Source: Peronospora farinosa (taxonomy: Eukaryota; Oomycota; Peronosporomycetes; Peronosporales; Peronosporaceae). From it: a DNA stretch of 64,000 bases. Of this stretch, positions 44,343 through 55,505 are shown piece after piece. Both the position numbers and the translations under genes were made by a program. The stretch's first letter is position 1. The number at the start of each line of letters is the position of its first letter. The stretch lies in the NCBI GenBank assembly GCA_947646735.1, contig CANTFK010000968.1, forward strand, positions 124,001 through 188,000, in the 5' to 3' direction. The notes under the pieces were generated by a model, which had not been told where the DNA came from, did not search any database, and worked only from the letters and a program-made list of their open reading frames with translations.

Positions 44343-45590
44343 ATGCAGAGGCTCGTGCTGTCGAGTGTACAGCGTAGTATACGGACGTCGGCGGTCCGTC
44401 GTTTGATGTTGAGTACCAAGTCATCTCTTCCCTCTTCTTCCATGTCAGAATCGTCTTCTGTCTTTACTAAAGTAGGACGTAACATTCCATTAAAAGTGGT
44501 GCCACGAACTGAGCGACAAGCGGCGCGTAAAGCCGCAAACCACTCGATGGACGCCTCGGAGCACAAAGTCGTGCGTACGTCGTCACTTCCTGCTCGTATT
44601 TCATTTGCAGTATTGGCTGGCAGTATCTCTGGATCCATTTTATGGCATTTTATGCTCGACGATAGTATTAAATCCCGTATCAAGGAGACATTGGGCGCTA
44701 CGTTCCTTGGCGATGTCTATGGATTTGTGGCCAAGAAAGTACAGGAAACAGTCAAGCCTTTTACGGATCCATCACGACAAAAACTACTACCAGATTGGCC
44801 AATCCCTCAAGTACCAGCAAATACGCCACCGGTTCCCGTCTTGGTACTGGATTTAGAAGATACACTTGTGCATTCGGAATGGAGTGTACGTTGTTGCTGT
44901 TAGTGAAGAGAATAGGTACTTGGTAGGATGTTATTTACTAGTGTGTGAATTAATCTTCTTGTGTGTGTATGTTTTTTGGTGGTGCAGCGGAAACATGGCT
45001 GGCGTCATGCCAAGCGTCCAGGTGTGGACGAGTTTTTGGAGACATTGTGCCAGTACTATGAGATTGTGATTTTCTCACAGAACTACGGTGCAGAGGAGAT
45101 TGTGCAAAAGCTGGACCCAAAGCAATGTGCACTGCACGTGCTGTCCCGTGATGCTACGCGCTATATGAACGGTGCTCACGTGAAGGATCTGTCGAACCTC
45201 AACCGGAATCTGCGTCAAGTGGTGATTCTAGATGATGATCCAGCGGCGTATCAATTACAGCCGGAGAATGCCATTCCTCTCAAGCCTTTTACCGATGGAC
45301 GGGATCGAGACGACCATGAATTGAAGGACTTGATTCCATTTCTAAAAGCGTTGGCATCAGAGCGTGTTTCTGATTTCCGCCAGGTTATTGGTGAATTCCG
45401 TGACGACGACGGTGTGATTCGTGATCTGGCCGCCAAATACAGCGCTCGTGTGCATCAGCTTGAGATGCAGAAGGAACAGCAGAAGAAAAAGGGCTTTGGT
45501 GGTTTTGTTCGTGGACGATTGTCGCATCACCCTGCGTCGCAGACTAAAAGTGTTAGTGCTAGTGGATTTTCTAGCAGTCCACAGCTGTGA
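44343..45590 (+). CDS. TIM50: TIM50, mitochondrial inner-membrane import receptor
   Basis: Two exons, 44343..44885 and 44988..45590 (intron 44886-44987), 381 residues. The N-terminus is Arg/Ser-rich and amphipathic, a mitochondrial presequence. A TM segment follows (about 83-105, ISFAVLAGSISGSILWHFML), then the FCP1/NIF-like domain. The phosphatase signature DxDx(T/V) reads DLEDTL followed by VHSEWSRKHGWRHAKRPG, the diagnostic Tim50 block; the second Asp of the phosphatase motif is Glu, as in the yeast protein. The protein receives presequence proteins from TOM in the intermembrane space and passes them to TIM23. The last 40 residues are Lys/Gln/Ser-rich. Confidence 0.95.
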
Positions 45591-45783
45591 GCAATGGAAA
45601 GGATGGTGTAGAACACGAGACTAGGAAGTATCTACTTGCACTTGTCCGTATTAACATGCCAAACAAGTATCGTCAAAGCCTCATATTGTCCTGTTCGGAA
45701 CTTGTTTGTGTCATTTATTCGGTAAATTAATTTGGGAAGTAAACTAAATTGTACCGATAACTTACGACTTGATAACTTACGAT

Positions 45784-48373
45784 ATGGTCGACCGAAAGCG
45801 GCGACATTCGCGTTCACGTTCGCGCTCAGTGAGTAAGCGTTTAGCCGTGGAATTAGACGAGAAACAGCGTCAAGAAGCCGAGCGCATTGCTGCTATTGCA
45901 AAACGAGCCGAAGAGCGCGCAGCTGAGCGACAAATAAAAGAAGTTTCAGCCACTTTAAAGCCTCAAGATGCGTCTATTGGTGCTACAAGCGACCGGAAGT
46001 TGCCATTGAAGATCGTAGAGGTTTCTAGAGCTGAAGGAGAGGCACCTAGTAAGCTCAAGTTCCGCTCAAAGGCACAGAGAGAAAAGGACGCACTTGAGAA
46101 GCTCGAGAAGAAACGACAGGAGGTAATAAAAAGATGCTGGAGGGGGGTTGTATGTAATTTATATTGTAGAGTATCATTTATTTATTACCGAAATATATGA
46201 AATTTATATTTAACAGGTTGAGAAACAACGAAAGGAAGCTGAAAAGGCTCGACGGGAGTTTCTACACCGTCAACGGAATGAGAGAGAGCGAGAACGAAGT
46301 AGAGGGTTGAGATCTAGTGGAGATCGTCGTCGAGATGATTGCACGACGGCGAGTTTGAATCAAAAAGGAGAGGCTCAAGTGGAGAATTTATCTTCTTTGT
46401 GTAAGAAGGAGAAGTCGGCACTATTGGATCCAAGTGAAGCTAAGGCATTGCAAGCACTAAAGGACCAGTACTTGGGCAAAACTGTAAAAAAGAAGAAAGT
46501 GGTGAAAGCAAGTGAGAAGTTCTCCAAGATTTTTCAATTTGATTGGGAGGCGTCCGAAGATACAAGTGCTGATCTGAACCCATTGTATGCGAAGCGTATG
46601 GATGTGAATCTTTTGTTTGGACGGGGTTATCGAGCTGGTGTAGACATGCGCGAGCAACGAAAGAAAAACTCGTTTCTGGAAGAGCTTAGTCACAAACGCC
46701 AGAAAGAACAGCAGCTTGCAGATGAAGCAAATGGCACGTTGACGGGGGAACAAATTGCAGCTCGAAAACACGAGCGTGAACGTGCTCTACGCAGCATGCA
46801 GGCTCACGAGCGGGACCGTATGCAGGAGATGGCTACACAAGAAGCCAAGACAATGGGCACGCACTGGTCTGACAAATCGCTGGATGAGATGAAAGAGCGT
46901 GATTGGCGTATCTTTCGCGAGGACTTTGACATCACCCTTAAAGGTGGTCGGGCTCCAAAGCCCCTGCGCAAGTGGGATGAAGCCAGCAATGTGCTTCCCG
47001 CTGCTGTTTTTAAAGCTATCGGAGAGATGGGCTTCGAACGGCCATCGCCTATTCAAATGCAAGCTATCCCTATTGGGCTGCAAAAGCGTGATATCATCGG
47101 TATTGCCGAGACTGGTTCAGGTAAAACTGCTGCCTTTGTGATCCCCATCATTGCTTACATCTACTCGCTTCCGGCCACGATGGTCGCGCGGACTGGCGAG
47201 CAAGGTCCGCTAGCTCTGGTCATGGCACCCACCCGCGAGCTGGCTTTACAGATTGAACAGGAAGCTATCAAACTTTGCAAGTACACAAGTGTTGGGCTAC
47301 CTGAGAAGCTAAACCCCATTCAGACACTATCGGTTGTTGGTGGGCAAAGTATTGAGGACCAGGGATTCCGTCTCCGTGAGGGTATAGATATCATCATCGG
47401 TACTCCTGGTCGATTAATGGACTGTCTCGAAAGCCACTATCTGGTATTAAACCAGTGTAACTACGTAGTGTTGGATGAAGCTGATCGCATGATTGATATG
47501 GGTTTCGAGCCTCAGGTGGTTACCGTATTAGAAAACATGGGATCTCTGCTAAAATCTGAGAATGAAGAGGAGATGGAACAACAGCTTACGTTGGCAAATG
47601 GGACTCAGCTGGGAGAAGAGCTACAGCACCGCCTTCGTGTTACCACTATGTTTAGTGCTACGATGCCTGTCGAGGTGGAACGGCTGGCCAAGACATTTTT
47701 GCGCCACCCTTCGATTGTCAAGATTGGTGACGAGGACTCTGGCAAGAACAAGCGTATTGACCAGCGCGTAATGTTCATGAACCCGGGCAAGAAGCGCTCG
47801 AAGCTGGTGGAAGTGCTGCGAGAGATTCTAAGTGCTCAATCGGTACCAACGCCGCGGTCTCGGAAGGAGAAAGTCGTAGATGGCGCCAAGATCATTGTGT
47901 TTGTCAACATCAAGAAAGAGTGCGACTCGGTTGCCAAGTTCGTTTCTAACGAGAGTTTCCGCTGCACGATTCTGCACGGTGGTAAGACCCAGGACCAGCG
48001 TGAGGAAAGCCTCAAGATGTTCCGTGAAGGCTATTGTGATATTCTAGTGGCAACGGACGTGGCTGGACGTGGTCTCGATATCCCTGATGTAACTCATGTT
48101 GTCAACTTCGACCTGCCGTCCAAGATTCAGAATTATTCGCACCGTATCGGTCGTACTGGTCGTGCCGGTAAGGACGGTGTTGCAATCTCCTTCCTCACGG
48201 ACAACGATGACGAAATCATGTACGATCTGAAGCAGTACCTCGTGTCGACAGAGATGTCTGTACCGAGCGAGCTTGCTAACCATCCATCCGCAAAAGCTGC
48301 TCCTGGCGCGCGTGATGAGAAGGGCAACGTGATCGCGCGCTCTAAGCGTGACACTGTCATCTACGCCAAGTAA
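45784..48373 (+). CDS. PRP28: PRP28/DDX23 DEAD-box splicing helicase
   Basis: Two exons, 45784..46122 and 46217..48373, 831 residues. The N-terminus is Arg/Ser-rich (HSRSRSRSVSKR), then long charged helices with WEASEDTSADLNPLYAKR and LFGRGYRAGVDMREQRKKN, blocks typical of PRP28. All DEAD-box motifs are present: Q motif (FERPSPIQMQAIPIGL), AETGSGKT, PTRELALQ, TPGRL, DEAD, SAT, then RGLDIPDV and HRIGRTGRAGKDG. It is an ATP-dependent RNA helicase of the U5 snRNP. It displaces U1 from the 5' splice site and lets U6 bind during spliceosome activation. Its own gene has one 94-nt intron near the 5' end. Confidence 0.95.
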
Positions 48374-48511
48374 ATGCAGCAAAACCACCAGCGCTGTTTT
48401 CTTTCAACCAACAAGTTTGTCGTTTTTCTCTTCAGTTTTACCCCTGTCGTCGTAGCTTTTCGTGTCAGCGAGCCCGACCCTCTTGTTATATATACTACCC
48501 GTCTCACCTCT

Positions 48512-49505
48512 CTAGCTGATCTCTATAGATACGCCAAGATGATTCGAATCGCTCTCATAGTGTCGCAAGTCCATCTGTGCCGACACACGGGTCTTCAAGT
48601 TTTTAGACGTGCACCACTCGAATGCTCCAATAAAAATACCGTCTGATCCAATAGAGCTGGAAAGTGCCTCCGTCTCACTCAACACGTACTTGCCCAAGAA
48701 TCTCAAGACCCTTTTGTCTTTTCTTGTGTCAAGTACAAACCTCGAGCTCATGATCAACTTTGGTGATAACGTCTGTGTCAAATCTAGTCGCATTGCTCGT
48801 CCGCCATCATTCCTAGCAACAACATCAAAACAATACCACCGTCAGCATCAACTCAATCTACCTGTCCTTCATCTCCCTCTCCTCCACGTACACTTGTAGC
48901 AAAGCCAGTAACTCTTTATGAGTATAACTTGTAGCCATATCAAGTGTCGTGAATCGACCAAGTCGATCACTATGATCGAGTCCAACATCATAAGCTCCCT
49001 GAATTCCAATCCCCACTGCCCCAATTTTTCCTCCCATTGTCGCTTGCAACGTCGGTCCATTAACTGGATCAATTTTCACACCTGCAAATGCATCAGACGT
49101 CGTGTAATCGACTCCAATACGTGCAAATGAAGCCGGTGCTTTTTCCGTTGCAGATTCTTGAGCTTCCAACGTAAACCGCACATTTTCATTCGCTTCAAGA
49201 TGTGCCTGTAAAGCCAAATGACGTGACGATGTCACACGAATACTCGACGTGATGACTGAATTGACGTGGCTTTCATAGACAAGTGCAGACTCGACACTGC
49301 GTTTGACAGCAGCTTTAAAAAAAGAAGTGACAATGGACGTTTCAAGTCCAAGCGCTGTTCCATTCGAAGTAATGGTATTAATCTCCAACGCATGACGAGA
49401 ATGATTGCTTGGCTCGACATCATCAGTCCATCGCAAGTGGTTTGCTAGAAAATTCGCATACAAATTACTACCAAGTCCTGACGTAGCACGTCGTCCTGTA
49501 GCCAT
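48512..49505 (-). CDS. VDAC/porin-like mitochondrial outer-membrane beta-barrel
   Basis: Two exons, complement of 48512..48812 and 48862..49505 (intron 48813-48861, 49 nt), 314 residues. There is no TM helix. The sequence is an alternation of polar and hydrophobic residues with many short strands (FTLEAQESATEKAPASFARI; KIGAVGIGIQGAYDVG), then a C-terminal set with LRFLGKYVLSE and GAFEWCTSKNLKTRVSAQMD. This fits a eukaryotic porin_3 barrel such as VDAC, the metabolite channel of the outer membrane, though the fold assignment is by pattern, not by a decisive motif. A Tom40-type barrel is the alternative. Divergent from the lactonase gene with 199 bp between starts. Confidence 0.55.
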
Positions 49506-49704
49506 CGGATATGAAGAGCCAGTCGATTGGTAGAGAGATGACGATGATGGAATACGGACAATGAATTAAGAGAGACGTAAACATTTTGTATTGAAATAAG
49601 TGATTGCTAACGGACATGTACCCATCTCGTGAGCAGATCCCTTCCTCCCTCCCCCCCCCCCCCCCCCCGGCTCAAAACTCAGAATCCATTTTACGTGTGA
49701 CAAG
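49506..49704. promoter_or_regulatory. Shared divergent promoter region with a C18 tract
   Basis: 199 bp between the porin-like gene (minus) and the lactonase gene (plus). A run of 18 C at 49651-49668 lies about 36 bp before the lactonase ATG. Such tracts vary in length and could affect promoter activity; no other motif was recognised. Confidence 0.4.
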
Positions 49705-50787
49705 ATGCCAATTCTATATGTTGGTACATATACACGCAAAGAAGGTCACGTGAATGGCCATGGCAAGGGAATATACGCTTATTCATTCCATGACATGACG
49801 GGCGTGCTCGAGTTGCTTGAAATCACGGAAAATAGTGGGACAAATCCCTCTTTTGTCTTTGGTTCCGCTCGCTCGATACTTTACAGTGTGAACGAATGTA
49901 ATGAAGCGTCAGTGCTTCGATCGGGACAAGAAACGGGATTTATAACCGCCTACAAAATGGAAAAAAACGGCAAGTTAATTCAACTCAATCGACAGGAAAC
50001 AGGTGGTACCTACTCGTGTCATATCGCGCTTAGTCCTAATGGAGACTTTGTGTCCGTTGCCAATTACGGTGGCGGTCTAGTACTGTATCCTGTGAATGCC
50101 GATGGATCACTTGCTCCTGCATCCGATCATCATTGTCTTGAAGGTGCAAGTTTAGTCAATCCGGACCGTCAAGATGCCTCTCATATTCATAGCACAGCAT
50201 GGACATCAACAGGTCTCGTGGCAGCCGACTTGGGAACGGACCGAATCGGGCAGTACACACTCGACGTTGCTACCAAGAAACTAGTGCATGAGGAGCTCAT
50301 TACTCGTCCTCCCGGATCGGGTCCGCGGCATTTTGCACTCTCCCCGGAGCTTGGTGTCGGCTACGTCATTCATGAATTAGACAACACTGTTGGTGTGCAT
50401 CCATTAGACACCAAGACTGGCAAATTAGGTCACAAGGCGCTGCAAAATATCTCGACGCTGCCAAACAATTACTCGGGTCCTCCTCCACTAGCGTCGGATA
50501 TTCACATCTCGAGCGACAACAAGTTTGTCTACGCGGCTACGCGCTTCAGCGACACCATTGCTGTCTACAAGATCCTGCCTGACACACGTCTCGAGGTAGT
50601 GGAGGTCATCCCAACCCATGGCAAGACGCCTCGCGACATCCTCCTATACAAGGACTTTTTGCTGGCGGTCAGCCAAGACACCAACAGCCTCGACGTATTC
50701 CGTGTTGACAAAAACACTGGTAAACTCACGTACACGGGCAACTCAATCGAGTGTCCGTCACCGTCATCGATGTTCATGGCTCCGTAA
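49705..50787 (+). CDS. Lactonase-family beta-propeller (6-phosphogluconolactonase-like)
   Basis: A 360-residue single-exon protein with a seven-bladed propeller pattern of the Lactonase (YbhE/Pgl) family. It contains MPILYVGTYTRK at the start, HIALSPNGDFVSVANYGGG, HSTAWTSTGLVAADLGTDR, GSGPRHFALSPE, SDIHISSDNKFVYAATR and THGKTPRDILL. Bacterial members hydrolyse 6-phosphogluconolactone in the pentose phosphate pathway; related proteins act on other lactones, so the substrate is inferred. No signal peptide or TM segment, so probably cytosolic. Start chosen at the ATG directly before the first blade. The FabG-type gene follows 137 bp downstream on the same strand. Confidence 0.85.
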   Translation: MPILYVGTYTRKEGHVNGHGKGIYAYSFHDMTGVLELLEITENSGTNPSFVFGSARSILYSVNECNEASVLRSGQETGFITAYKMEKNGKLIQLNRQETGGTYSCHIALSPNGDFVSVANYGGGLVLYPVNADGSLAPASDHHCLEGASLVNPDRQDASHIHSTAWTSTGLVAADLGTDRIGQYTLDVATKKLVHEELITRPPGSGPRHFALSPELGVGYVIHELDNTVGVHPLDTKTGKLGHKALQNISTLPNNYSGPPPLASDIHISSDNKFVYAATRFSDTIAVYKILPDTRLEVVEVIPTHGKTPRDILLYKDFLLAVSQDTNSLDVFRVDKNTGKLTYTGNSIECPSPSSMFMAP

Positions 50788-50924
50788 AATTACCACGTAG
50801 AGAGAGCTAGTAATCTTCAAGTTTACAAAGCGTCGTGACCAATCGTTCTCGTCTCGTCTCACAACTCAACTTGTCTCGTCATAACCTTGCCAGACCTAAT
50901 CGACCCCCCCCCCCTCCTTACTCA

Positions 50925-51671
50925 ATGAAAGCACGTGTGGCTCTCGTAACTGGAGGCAGCAGTGGCATCGGCTTTGCCGTGGCGCAGCAGCTTTATCGTC
51001 GTGGCTGGCAGGTGGCCATAACTTCTCGAGATTTAGAACGAGCTCACAAAGCATCGCAGCAGATTTCTCATGATGTTTTACCTCTTGCATACAGATGTCC
51101 AAGACGAAGTCAAGAAGATGCGAGCTATGAAGCTGCACAGCTTGTGGCTCAAGTATCCAAGGAATTTGGAGCTAGTCCCTTGGCTCTCATCAATGCTGCC
51201 GGAATGTCCAAAGAGAGTTTACTACTGCGACTCAAAGATGCTGATCTGGAAGAATTGCTGCTTACGAACCTCGTGGGGCCTGTGCACATGAGCAAAGCAG
51301 TGGCAAAAGGAATGATGCAGAAACGTCAGGGAAGCATCATCAATATCGGAAGTGTTGTGGGGGCTGCAGGGAATGTGGGGCAAGTGGCTTACAGTGCGTC
51401 CAAATCGGGACTTGCGGGGGTCACCAAGACGTTGGCCAAAGAGTTTGGCAATCGCAATATCCGCGTGAATCTCGTCGAACCAGGCTTTATCTCGACGGAC
51501 ATGACGGACGCAATGACTGATGCTATGCGGACCCGCATTCTGAGCAACATCCCATTGGCGAGATACGGGAAAGCGGACGAGGTGGCACAGCTCGTGGCGT
51601 TCTTGGCAAGTGACGAAGCAGCCTACATCACAGGACAATGCATTCGAATCGACGGTGGGCTGGTGATTTAG
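50925..51671 (+). CDS. FabG-type 3-oxoacyl-ACP reductase (short-chain dehydrogenase)
   Basis: A 248-residue SDR protein. VALVTGGSSGIGFAVAQQL is the Rossmann NADPH loop, LINAAGMS the NAAG motif, INIGSVVGAAGN the catalytic-Ser region and VAYSASKSGLAG the YxxxK active site. VNLVEPGFISTDMTDAM and ITGQCIRIDGGLVI complete the FabG pattern. The ATG at 50925 is preferred; an in-frame upstream extension (from 50835) starts with GTG but is basic and Ser/Arg-rich, like a mitochondrial presequence. The segment at about residues 55-66 reads RCPRRSQED where relatives have an Asp-Val block; the +1 frame of 51091-51120 encodes that block. FabG enzymes work in type II fatty-acid synthesis, mitochondrial in oomycetes. 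An 11-C run precedes the ATG by 10 bp. Confidence 0.85.
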   Translation: MKARVALVTGGSSGIGFAVAQQLYRRGWQVAITSRDLERAHKASQQISHDVLPLAYRCPRRSQEDASYEAAQLVAQVSKEFGASPLALINAAGMSKESLLLRLKDADLEELLLTNLVGPVHMSKAVAKGMMQKRQGSIINIGSVVGAAGNVGQVAYSASKSGLAGVTKTLAKEFGNRNIRVNLVEPGFISTDMTDAMTDAMRTRILSNIPLARYGKADEVAQLVAFLASDEAAYITGQCIRIDGGLVI

Positions 51672-51780
51672 CTCGTGGAAACGTACGGAATGTCGCGAAG
51701 AAGATGTGCTTCTGCGTAAAAATTGCTGCTTGTGCTGTATCCGCTGCCACCGAGATGGCATATAGAGTATGGTATGCGTA

Positions 51781-54101
51781 CTAAAGATACCGTTGACGCG
51801 AAGTGACGAGTGGCTTGAGGTTGGTAGCAAGCATCAAAAATTCATGTAGCTGGTTGGCCGTGATATTTTAGCGGGATGATGGTCGTCGATGAAATCAGGA
51901 GTTACTGACCATCTTGTCGGATGGATGAAATGCAAGTACAGATGGGTGGGTAGTCGATCTGCGCTGGTGGCCAAGCTGTGCTTCGTTAATCTCTTTGTTC
52001 AGCCATGTGATTACTGTGTTAAAACCACATAACGTTAGATTAAGGGGAATAATCAGACAGGAATACCGGATTTTGTAAACATACCTTGCTGGTTAGATGC
52101 CAGTAACTTGTTGCTATCTTCGAGTTTTTGACTCAGTTCCTTGATTGTAACCTGTTTAAAAGTAAGAAATGGATAGTAAGATGACGAATAGCAGCGCATG
52201 CCAGCTCGTAAGGCGCACCTTCAATTGTAAAACATGCTCGTCTCGCTTGCGGATATCGTCCTTGATCGACTTGAGCTCCAGTAATGCTTCTTCACGCTGA
52301 AATTGTTTTTCCTCGACAAGCTAGCATACATTCGTAACTAAGTGTCAGAGCCAATGTTATCGGAAGCACAACTACGAAGCCATCGTACCTGTTCCTGCTG
52401 CTTGATAATCTTAGCTTTCATTCGCATCTTGGACTTCAGTGTACGATTTTCGTTCTGTATACGTTCGATGATCTCATTTCCCTGCAGCAGTACATACATC
52501 ATGTAAAAGGCTCAGTCAAATCTGCCACGCGCAAAGTCATTTAGATGCCACGTGCTGCTCACCTTGTTGATCTCCGAGATACTAAGCTCGAGCTTTTGCT
52601 GGAGCCTTGCATGGTTGTCGCGATACAGTTTCAATGACTCATCAACTTCCTCATTGTGTAACTTTGCCGAATGCAAGAGATCTGTGGTCTTCTTAATCAC
52701 GTCCTCCTTATCTGCAAGCTGCTGTTGCAGCGCGTCTTCGCGTACCTGAAGAGCATTGATCCGCTTTTCCTGTTGAAAGACTTTTTGGTCCAGTTCTTTG
52801 TTCTGAGTGCGCAGCTCATCCACCTCGCCTGACAATGCACTTTTGCTCTGAGTGAGGTCTTGCGACTGAGCACGTAGGTGATCAATCTGCATTTCGTGCT
52901 GATACTTTTGCTTCGTCAAATCTTGCGCTTGCGCTTCACTTGCCTCTGCTGTTGTCTTCAGTGCTTGGAGCTACCCCGCACACAAACAATAATTAGTCTT
53001 GAACCAGATTCTTCAACAAGCACAATTACTCCATACCTCCTTCTCGTACCGCTCCACGAGTGCGTCAATTTTAGCGTTTAGCTCACCTTCACGCTCTTTC
53101 AATGTACTCGCCGCTTCCCGACGCTGAGCATCCAAAGCATCCGCAAATTTCATTTTCTCCTGTGAAAGCGTCGACTCTGCTTCAAAGCCCATCGCCGACA
53201 ATTGATGCTGCAATTTTGCTTCACTCGTCTGTGTAACATGTAGCTCTTCACTCGTCTGTTTCAAAGCTGTTGACAATGAACGTCGTGTTGCCTCCACCTG
53301 CGCCAACCGCGCTGCAAGATATGCTTTCGTCGTAGTATCATCACCCGGTAAAAACCTCAGTGACAAATGTGTCAATTGCTTGAATAAATTCGTCTCCACA
53401 ATACTAAACACCGATTGTCCATTACAATCCAATGTGTTTAAGACTGCTAAATAACTGCAAAACATACACAAATTCCTCAGAATTTCACCAAAAAAAACAA
53501 GAACAAAGAAAAAAAAAAGAGAAAAATCGTCTCACCTCAATGGAAGAGGTCCAGTCGACCTTGTTTTCGGCTGCTTAAGACTCTCCTTGGCTCCTTTCTT
53601 GACAGAAACAGCTGTTTCTTCCTCCACTTCTTCCAATTCCACCTGTTTCTTGTCTTCAGTTGCACTAGTGTTGTTGCTATGTTTCAAGCAACATTGCAGC
53701 AACTCAATGAAATTGGCTGGAAATGTCGCAAAATCCACAAGAAGTCGCTCCTGTGCTTTAACTTGGTGAAATTCTTCCTCCGAGACGCTCCAGATGTATA
53801 AAAAGTACGGGTCACTGCCGTCGTCATCGGTAATTTCGACACGGATGACGCGCACTTTTTGATTTTTGGTATTATTTTGCTGTTAAAACGTTTCAATAAT
53901 TTTTTTAGTATGTTTTTATTATTGGAATAATATTGTAAAATAGAAGAAAAAAAAGAGAGAGAGAGACACGCACGCACGCACGCGAGTACCGGTCAGCAAA
54001 CGAATAGTGAGTGGTAGAAGCTTTTCATCGCGGTCGGGATACTGCACTAATACGTGGAAACGACGGTCAAATAGTGGCGCATTGCGGTCGTACTCTTCCA
54101 T
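51781..54101 (-). CDS. SAS6: SAS-6 centriole assembly protein
   Basis: Nine-exon model, complement of 51781..51849, 51910..52013, 52085..52151, 52219..52320, 52389..52481, 52563..52970, 53037..53454, 53536..53879, 53982..54101; phases close at 574 residues. The N-terminal head has RFHVLVQYPDRDEKLLPL and VRVIRVEITDDDGSDPYFLY followed by LLVDFATFPANFIELL, the SAS-6 signature. FSIVETNLFKQLTHLSLRFL then leads into a coiled coil of about 300 residues. The C-terminus has VITWLNKEINEAQ, also typical. SAS-6 dimers form the nine-fold cartwheel that sets centriole and basal-body symmetry. The last exon is the least certain; a stop would also follow directly after exon 8 if intron 8 were retained. Confidence 0.9.
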
Positions 54102-55505
54102 ATATTGTGGTACTTTGAACGTTTTTTAGCGTTTAAAAATGATAAAATGATTTTATGATCATATAAACGTTTTGGAACATAATAAAGAGATACTTTTACA
54201 GATTAATTGACACGTACAACGATTGGTTTTATTCCACTGTATAATTATTGAAGTACTTCTGATGCCAAATAATATTGCAAAATGATGAAAAATAATATAG
54301 AAAAGGGTAGCAATTCTACCTTGCAAAGGTAGAATATGCAGGTAGAGTCGTGACTTATTATATAATCTATCATATATGAGGCCAACGGTCAGCATCACAG
54401 CAACCATTTCTCGAGATACACACCTGCATACGCTTGACACAAAGGTAAATTCAAGTTGCTGCGTATCTCCCGGCAACAGTGTACTCCCGAGTGTCAACAC
54501 TGTATCGCTTCAAATTCCTGTTCCTCCTTTCGAGCACGATGGCCGTGCGGCTGTCAGCTCCGTACTGTCATTGTCAAAACGGCCCGCTTCCATTTGTAAC
54601 GACCACTCGTACTTCCATCGGCTGATTCCTCGGGCAATTTCATTGTTTGTTTATCACGCTTGGCGAAGTAAAACTCGACTTGGCAACGGACTGGACCGAC
54701 GTTCGTCAGGCTAGTGTCTGCTTCAGCTCTTGGCGAATACTTTATATTGCAAGCATCGCAGGCACCGCTTGACAAACGCCGTGAATCGTTTCATCAGCGG
54801 TATCGTGGCTAAGCAAATGCCGCTCTGAATCGCAATCTACAATAAAGCCATTGCAACAGCTCAGAATAAACTAGTCGTGACGAAACCTGTTGAAGCAAAA
54901 GTGAATATTCCACACAGAGTTAGCTCAGTAAAGTTGGCTGCGCATATCTGATACCAGCACATTGCTTGGCAGAAGATAAGCGTGCATATGGACACACAAC
55001 ATGGCCACGCCAAACGACATTTACGCCTCGCCGAACTGACCATAACAACCGGGAGGTAGGAGAAATCCGTACATGTACAGGGTAGGAGAAATCTATACAT
55101 GTACAGCACTCTCGGTGCATTAAATAACTCTGACACGTTTGCATCCAGCTCAATGCACAATCCAGCTGAACGCACAACACCTACGTCTTGCAGCCGCTAA
55201 GGCGTTGTGCAAGATCCTTCCGCTAGCCGACTGACTACTCCGCCACAAACAGTATACTTTCCATAAAACAACAATCTTATCATCGATTCATTGCACCATT
55301 ATGTGCTTATACCTTCAATTCCAAGGCCAAACTCCATCGTAAAATCGAAGACAACTCCTGTCGTGATATTTCTCCATCAGAATATTTACTACAGTCATCA
55401 CTTCAACAACAAAACGCCCTCATCTCACCGTCTTGTTGCCATGTAGTTCTAAAGAAAAAGAAGTCAAAAATCATGTCAAACGTCACAATTTCCTTCTCTC
55501 TCCTC
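54102..55505. other. Intergenic region with possible gene remnants
   Basis: About 1.4 kb. On the minus strand, 54400-54775 has short stretches (CDACNIKYSPRAEAD, VGPVRCQVEFYFAKRD) that look like decayed coding sequence, but frames change and no family is assignable. The rest shows nothing. Confidence 0.4.

Noticed and set aside
46457..46771. Minus-strand frame in the PRP28 gene
   Set aside because: Opposite a highly conserved helicase; shadow.
51222..51830. 202-codon minus-strand frame
   Set aside because: Mostly opposite the FabG-type gene, with only its end overlapping the last SAS-6 exon in another frame; no motif.
55190..55260. Possible tRNA-like sequence
   Set aside because: I could not fold an acceptor, D, anticodon and T arm with conserved bases.
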